Below, one piece after another: positions 60,510 to 64,000 of a stretch of 64,000 nucleotides of DNA. Each line of letters begins with the position of its first letter. Position 1 is the stretch's first letter. This stretch comes from CBDCVO01 sp965223085. GTDB lineage: Bacteria > Pseudomonadota > Gammaproteobacteria > Ga0077536. Under the pieces are notes generated by a model. It was given only the letters and a program-made list of their open reading frames with translations, ran no database searches and was not told the DNA's origin. The DNA lies in contig OZ244981.1 of the NCBI GenBank assembly GCA_965223085.1, positions 1,922,001-1,986,000 on the forward strand, given 5' to 3'. Both the position numbers and the translations under genes were made by a program.

Positions 60510-60712
60510 ATGCGATCCTTATCGCGCTTTACTCCGGTTTTGATCCCTTTCAAGAATCCTCTCAACTTTTTCATCGGTTTGATTGGGATCAGTTCGATAC
60601 GATTCCGATAGGTTAAAACTTGTATTTTTTGCCCGGAATAGATCCCCATAGACTCTCGGATCTCCTTCGGGATCACGACTTGGAATTTCGGCGAAACAAT
60701 GACTTCGGGCAT
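60506..60712 (-). CDS. vapB: AbrB/MazE-type antitoxin (VapB)
   Basis: The protein has 68 residues: MPEVIVSPKFQVVIPKEIRESMGIYSGQKIQVL is the swapped-hairpin AbrB DNA-binding fold. A basic tail (GFLKGIKTGVKRDKDR) likely wraps VapC. The overlap with vapC and the palindromic sequence just upstream fit autorepression by the VapBC complex. Confidence 0.9.
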   Translation of the reverse strand: MPEVIVSPKFQVVIPKEIRESMGIYSGQKIQVLTYRNRIELIPIKPMKKLRGFLKGIKTGVKRDKDRI

Positions 60713-60722
60713 GGATTTTCCA

Positions 60723-60759
60723 ATCGATACAAGTATCGTAAAACGATAATCGTATCGAT
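60723..60759. promoter_or_regulatory. Palindromic operator of the vapBC pair
   Basis: Directly upstream of vapB, ATCGATAC (60723-60730) and GTATCGAT (60752-60759) form an inverted repeat. Between them are smaller palindromes (CGATACAAGTATCG at 60725-60738, ACGATAATCGT at 60743-60753). Such nested repeats are typical sites for VapBC binding. Confidence 0.65.
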
Positions 60760-61310
60760 AAAAGTTGTCAATGCCCGATCACACGGCCAGCAGTTTCGAT
60801 TGATCGACACGGTCAAATCCGCGCTCCCACCGCAGGAGGCTGAAATACACGAAACTGGAGAACGGAATTGTTAATTAAAATCCCAATCGAGTCTTACGCC
60901 CCAGGAACTTCGTACTGCCCCTGTCGTCCCGGGCGAAGACCCAGGACCCAGTAGAAAAATAAACGCGCGCAGCGCACGCTCATATCGCACTGGACCCCGA
61001 GTCATGGGGTCACGAGTCATGGGGTCAGGTCTTGCCTTTTGATCTTCTTCAGGATCGTAGAGGCAAAACGCAAGACCTGACACCTTCGCATTCGCAATCA
61101 AGATATACTAAAGCGGCGCATTCTAGACCGCCCGGTTGAGTTATAGCTTGTGTTATACGGGCAGGTTGACCGCTGATCGCAACTTGTTCGTAAACACGTT
61201 AGCCGTAATGGCGCACGCGCATCGTATCGGCGCAGGTTAAACGGACATTGTCGGTGTATTTTGTGTGGATAGTTACTCAATTAGTGGGCTGAGCCCGAGG
61301 GAGAGGAAAA
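60760..61310. other. Gene-free stretch with a REP-like hairpin
   Basis: No gene was recognised in these 551 bp. The only structure is the REP-like repeat at 61024-61081, preceded by two short GAGTCATGGGGTCA repeats (61000 and 61014). Confidence 0.5.
61024..61081. repeat. REP-like hairpin, copy 2
   Basis: Arms GTCAGGTCTTG (61024-61034) and CAAGACCTGAC (61071-61081) have an internal sequence closely matching copy 1 (TCTTCTTCA, GATCGTAGAGGCAAAACG) and the same ACCTTCGC flank. Confidence 0.8.
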
Positions 61311-62189
61311 ATGCCAGCAAAGACAATCAACGGCATGGATGTTGGTGTATTTCAGATCCTAGCCGACAAGCCCACTGGCGATCCCGCCGTGGTGGCAAAG
61401 CGTGCCGAGGAACTCGGATTCGGATCTTACTGGGTACCTGAGCATGGAATTATCCCCGAAGGTTCGTGCGATGCTTATCCGGGCAAAGAGTCTGACGATC
61501 CGCCCCCCGAATACTTGTTTAAGATGCCCGATCCATATATCGCTTTAGCGCGCGCCTCGGGCGTGACATCGACGATCGGACTCGGAACCGGCATCGCTTT
61601 GGTAGCTGAGCGATCGCCCTTGTTGGGAGCGAAGGAAATTGCCTCGCTTGATCATTTTTCGGGAGGGCGCGTGCTCTACGGAATCGGTGCGGGATGGAAT
61701 GAAGCTGAGTGCACGGTGATGGGCGGTGATTTTCCCCGCCGCTGGACACAGAGCAAAGAAGCGGTCGCGGCGATGCGGCTTTTATGGTCTGGAGAGTATG
61801 TTGAACACCACGGTAAGTATTACGATTTTCCTAGGGTTTTGTGTCAGCCGAAACCGGCGCGTTCGATCCCGGTACTGCTCGCGAGTGTCGGCAACAACCG
61901 CGTATATAAACGCGTGGGTAGTTGGGGCGACGGCTGGATTCCTTTGGTCGACAAACCCGAGGACATGATCGAGGGCAAAACCGAAATCTGCAAATACGCT
62001 GCCGCGGCAGGTCGCGATCCGGACGCACTTAAATTTATCATGTTCGCGCGCGATGGTATGTACCGCGACAGGGCATCGCTCGAAGAGGCGGCGGCTGCCG
62101 GCGCCACGACCTCTATAATTTGGTTAAGGGGAACTGACGAGCAAGAAACGCTAGCTCATCTCGAAGAATTGGCCGCGACGCTGTTCTGA
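61311..62189 (+). CDS. LLM-class F420/FMN-dependent oxidoreductase (TIGR03619-like)
   Basis: This 292-residue luciferase-like protein has VGVFQILADKPTGDPAVVAKRAEELGFGSYWVPEHG, TSTIGLGTGIALVAERSPL, SGGRVLYGIGAGWNEAECTVMG and GSWGDGWIPLV. It is similar in pattern to the one at 5706. A GAGAGGA run lies 4 nt before the ATG. It stands alone between repeat-rich regions, and its substrate is unknown. Confidence 0.9.
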   Translation: MPAKTINGMDVGVFQILADKPTGDPAVVAKRAEELGFGSYWVPEHGIIPEGSCDAYPGKESDDPPPEYLFKMPDPYIALARASGVTSTIGLGTGIALVAERSPLLGAKEIASLDHFSGGRVLYGIGAGWNEAECTVMGGDFPRRWTQSKEAVAAMRLLWSGEYVEHHGKYYDFPRVLCQPKPARSIPVLLASVGNNRVYKRVGSWGDGWIPLVDKPEDMIEGKTEICKYAAAAGRDPDALKFIMFARDGMYRDRASLEEAAAAGATTSIIWLRGTDEQETLAHLEELAATLF

Positions 62190-62269
62190 TTTTTAGTAAC
62201 GGGGACGCAGGGATTCGCATGGAGGGGTCATGGAGCCTGGGGTCAGGTCCTGTGGGATCCCCACAAGTT

Positions 62270-63513
62270 TCACGATGCGAACCCGTAGCTAGCAAGCATT
62301 TGAATCAAAGCGATGGCGTCGTAAAATTGTGCCACACGGTATCTAAATTTGCGTTGCAAACACTGCCACCCGATTGTGAATGTCGACAGCACTGAACGAT
62401 GACGAATGCTATTGGCTTGGTAGGAGTGATGTTGGTCTGCTCGTTTCGCGATGATACCCAGTATCCATAGGGCAAGCATCGCGACCGCTGAGATTAGCAA
62501 AGCGATGTTCAGGCGCTGCCGGTCAAAGCTACGGCAATGGCGCAAGCTAAACCCATTGCGCGTGTTCTTCAGGTCACGAAAGGCTTCTTCAATCTGCATT
62601 CGCGTTCGATAGATCCCAATAATTTGCTTTGGCGAGTAACTTTCCGGGGGAAGTGAGCTGAGGAGTAACCAGGGCTCACGTTCACGTTTCGCGTGTTTCA
62701 AGTTCACTGAGTTTTCACGCTTTTTCCCACGCAAATTTTTGCTCTTTCGCTGTTTTCTTGGCCCTCGATATAGATAGAAGTGGCCAGCCACCGGGTTCGA
62801 TTTCGCCAGCAGCCCTGAGAACAAGTAACGCGCGACACGCGTGGCCTTGCTATAGTAGTTTTTCACCGCAAACCATTCATTTTGCCCTGCTTCGAGACAA
62901 TAGGTGTTGTTGCGAACTCGTCCCACAAAATCCCAACCCGTGTGGCGGATGAGCTCAAACCACGGGTTACGAAATCCGGCGTCCGTGACGATGATCGCTC
63001 GACAGTCATCAGGCAATAGTCGCCTGAGCGTACGCACAAAATCACGATGCGCTTTGACGCTCGAATATTCCTTTTCTGTGTACGTGCTTTCCCATATCAC
63101 TAACGCTCTACCACCAACCGCAATCGATGCGCGTAAAAAATGATACTCCCCACAGCGCGTCAAGCCCGACCAGTCAACGATGGTCACTGGCCGTCGCGCG
63201 TGCCGACGAGTAGCCGCGTCATTACCTGATAATACTGTTCGCGCTTGTGATGCAAGCACGCATTGCCAAACAACCGACCTATCCGCTTGATCACGTACTT
63301 TACCGCGACCCTTGAACGAAAATGACGCCCCAGCCCGGCAATCGATAGATGCCTGCATTCGCACAACGTGTTCGCCGCTCCAAACAACGTGCGGTGTAAC
63401 CGTTTATCGATCCCAATGGACTTGTGCGCAAAGACCTTATTTAATAGTCTCTCGAAGTGCATCGTCGGGTCTCCCTTGATAATTTCTTTGGTCGGAAATA
63501 ACAAGGAGATCAT
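62270..63513 (-). pseudogene. IS4-family transposase with a frameshift
   Basis: Frame one (from 63513) gives MHFERLLNKVFAHKSIGIDKRLHRTLFGAANTLCECRHLSIAGLGRHF to RLLVGTR. Frame two continues RRPVTIVDWSGLTRCGEYHFLRASIAVGGRAL, IIVTDAGFRNPWFELI (DDE acids) and YRTRMQIEEAFRDLKNTRNGFSLRHC (the Y-R-E signature region). A single -1 shift near 63211 joins them into a full IS4 transposase. No slippery heptamer is seen, so this is probably a one-base deletion. Element ends were not defined. A partial REP arm lies near 62241 at its left. Confidence 0.8.
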
Positions 63514-63598
63514 GTCTCACGGTGCACTTCAATCTCTTTTTTCTCTATCGCTTTGTTTTCTCTCCACTTAATATGGGGGGCCTTCAGCGTCCTTCAGG

Positions 63599-63649
63599 GT
63601 CAGGTCTTGCCTTTTGATCTCCTTCAAGATCGTAGAGGCAAGACCTGAC
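63599..63649. repeat. REP-like hairpin, copy 3
   Basis: Arms GTCAGGTCTTG (63599-63609) and CAAGACCTGAC (63639-63649). This copy lacks a few bases of the internal part compared with copies 1 and 2. It borders a 10-bp tandem repeat. Confidence 0.8.
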
Positions 63650-63650
63650 A

Positions 63651-63690
63651 CCTTCGCATTCCTTCGCATTCCTTCGCATTCCTTCGCATT
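63651..63690. repeat. Four 10-bp tandem repeats next to a REP
   Basis: CCTTCGCATT occurs four times without mismatch (63651, 63661, 63671, 63681). The unit is the flank seen once beside REP copies 1 and 2, here expanded, probably by slippage. No gene is seen between 63514 and 63771. Confidence 0.85.
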
Positions 63691-63771
63691 CGTTGATCTC
63701 TCTGTGAGTTGATGAGCCGCGCGATGCGCGGCTGCGGCTCCAAAATCCTCAAACTCGTATGCCGGCAGCCA

Positions 63772-64000
63772 TCATTTGTACTCGACGAGGACTTCTCGAT
63801 ACGTAGAAGGGCCAACATTACGGGCTTTATGCCGGGCCGGAATGCGCATGCCTTTCCCTGGTTCGGACAGAACCTCGAGTTCGCCATTGTCTAACTTGAG
63901 CGAAAACACTGCTCCCGTAGGCACCTCGATAAGACCGAGGTCGTTGTTGTTCTCATCGAAGGCCTGCAAGGTCGTGCCCTCAACCGCATACCACATATAG
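63772..64000 (-). CDS. Cupin-fold protein, 5' truncated by the window edge
   Basis: The frame reads MWYAVEGTTLQAFDENNNDLGLIEVPTGAVFSLKLDNGELEVLSEPGKGMRIPARHKARNVG and ends YREVLVEYK. This is the C-terminal half of a small cupin with a typical beta-strand rhythm and PTGAVFSLKL. The frame is open to the window edge at 64000 and homologous proteins have about 40 more residues before this point, so the true start probably lies outside. No function is assignable. Confidence 0.7.
   Translation of the reverse strand, partial: YMWYAVEGTTLQAFDENNNDLGLIEVPTGAVFSLKLDNGELEVLSEPGKGMRIPARHKARNVGPSTYREVLVEYK

Noticed and set aside
1..64000. tRNA or rRNA genes
   Set aside because: No cloverleaf with a TTCGA-type arm or rRNA-like stretch was recognised by eye. 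A tRNAscan-SE run would settle it.

Overview
The window looks like a chromosome segment of a denitrifying, selenocysteine-decoding proteobacterium, probably gammaproteobacterial and perhaps uncultured. This rests on gene style only: a DNR/FNR-type regulator with FNR-like boxes, a cytochrome cd1 nitrite reductase, PxpABC, NADP-type glutamate dehydrogenase and Rhs proteins. No rRNA or tRNA gene was recognised to place it.

0-9.5 kb (metabolism). A possibly 5'-truncated protein fuses a degenerate GGDEF domain to a cupin. It is followed by a tight acyl-CoA cluster: MaoC, acyl-CoA dehydrogenase, MaoC, CaiB-type CoA-transferase, CitE-type lyase and a luciferase-like oxidoreductase. Then come gdhA and a dicarboxylate/glutamate symporter on the minus strand. 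9.6-20 kb (stress and small exported proteins). This holds an ECF sigma/anti-sigma pair, two small exported proteins sharing an F-x-P-W motif, pxpA divergent from pxpBC, an exported RidA, a GFA-type protein, an MBL-fold hydrolase, and two genes that conventional calling breaks in two. Both breaks are a single in-frame TGA exactly at the catalytic cysteine codon: an AhpD-like protein (C-x-x-U) and a peroxiredoxin (GGU). Each TGA is followed by a similar hairpin with CGUG in the apical loop, so both are read here as selenoproteins.

19.3-31.6 kb (nitrogen-oxide respiration). A DNR-like regulator and three TTGAT-N4-(A/G)TCAA boxes surround a run of genes: thioredoxin-like protein, two small membrane proteins, CuA subunit II, haem-copper subunit I, heme O synthase, SCO, a cytochrome b/ferredoxin/MvhD-like fusion, an unknown membrane-anchored protein, hemerythrin, a TonB receptor and nirS. 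Subunit I keeps all metal ligands but has Gln where O2-reducing relatives have the cross-linked Tyr, which suggests a CuA-type nitric oxide reductase.

31.6-41.5 kb (decay zone). It contains a broken MetE-like gene, a luciferase-like monooxygenase, a Baeyer-Villiger monooxygenase, IS3 elements that cut a HigBA-type toxin-antitoxin pair, orphan Rhs C-terminal tips and a VapBC-like pair. 41.5-49.4 kb is a candidate mobile element (tyrosine recombinase, primase-helicase, XRE regulator, ParDE-like pair) whose toxin gene is split by an IS66 element with a clean 8-bp duplication. 49.4-57.4 kb is one full-length secreted Rhs/YD-repeat protein followed by a chain of orphan tips, each paired with a small multi-pass membrane protein. 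A second IS66 copy of equal length sits 86 bp upstream of rhs. 59.8-64 kb has a VapBC pair, REP-like hairpins, a luciferase-like oxidoreductase, a frameshifted IS4-type transposase and a cupin gene cut by the window edge.
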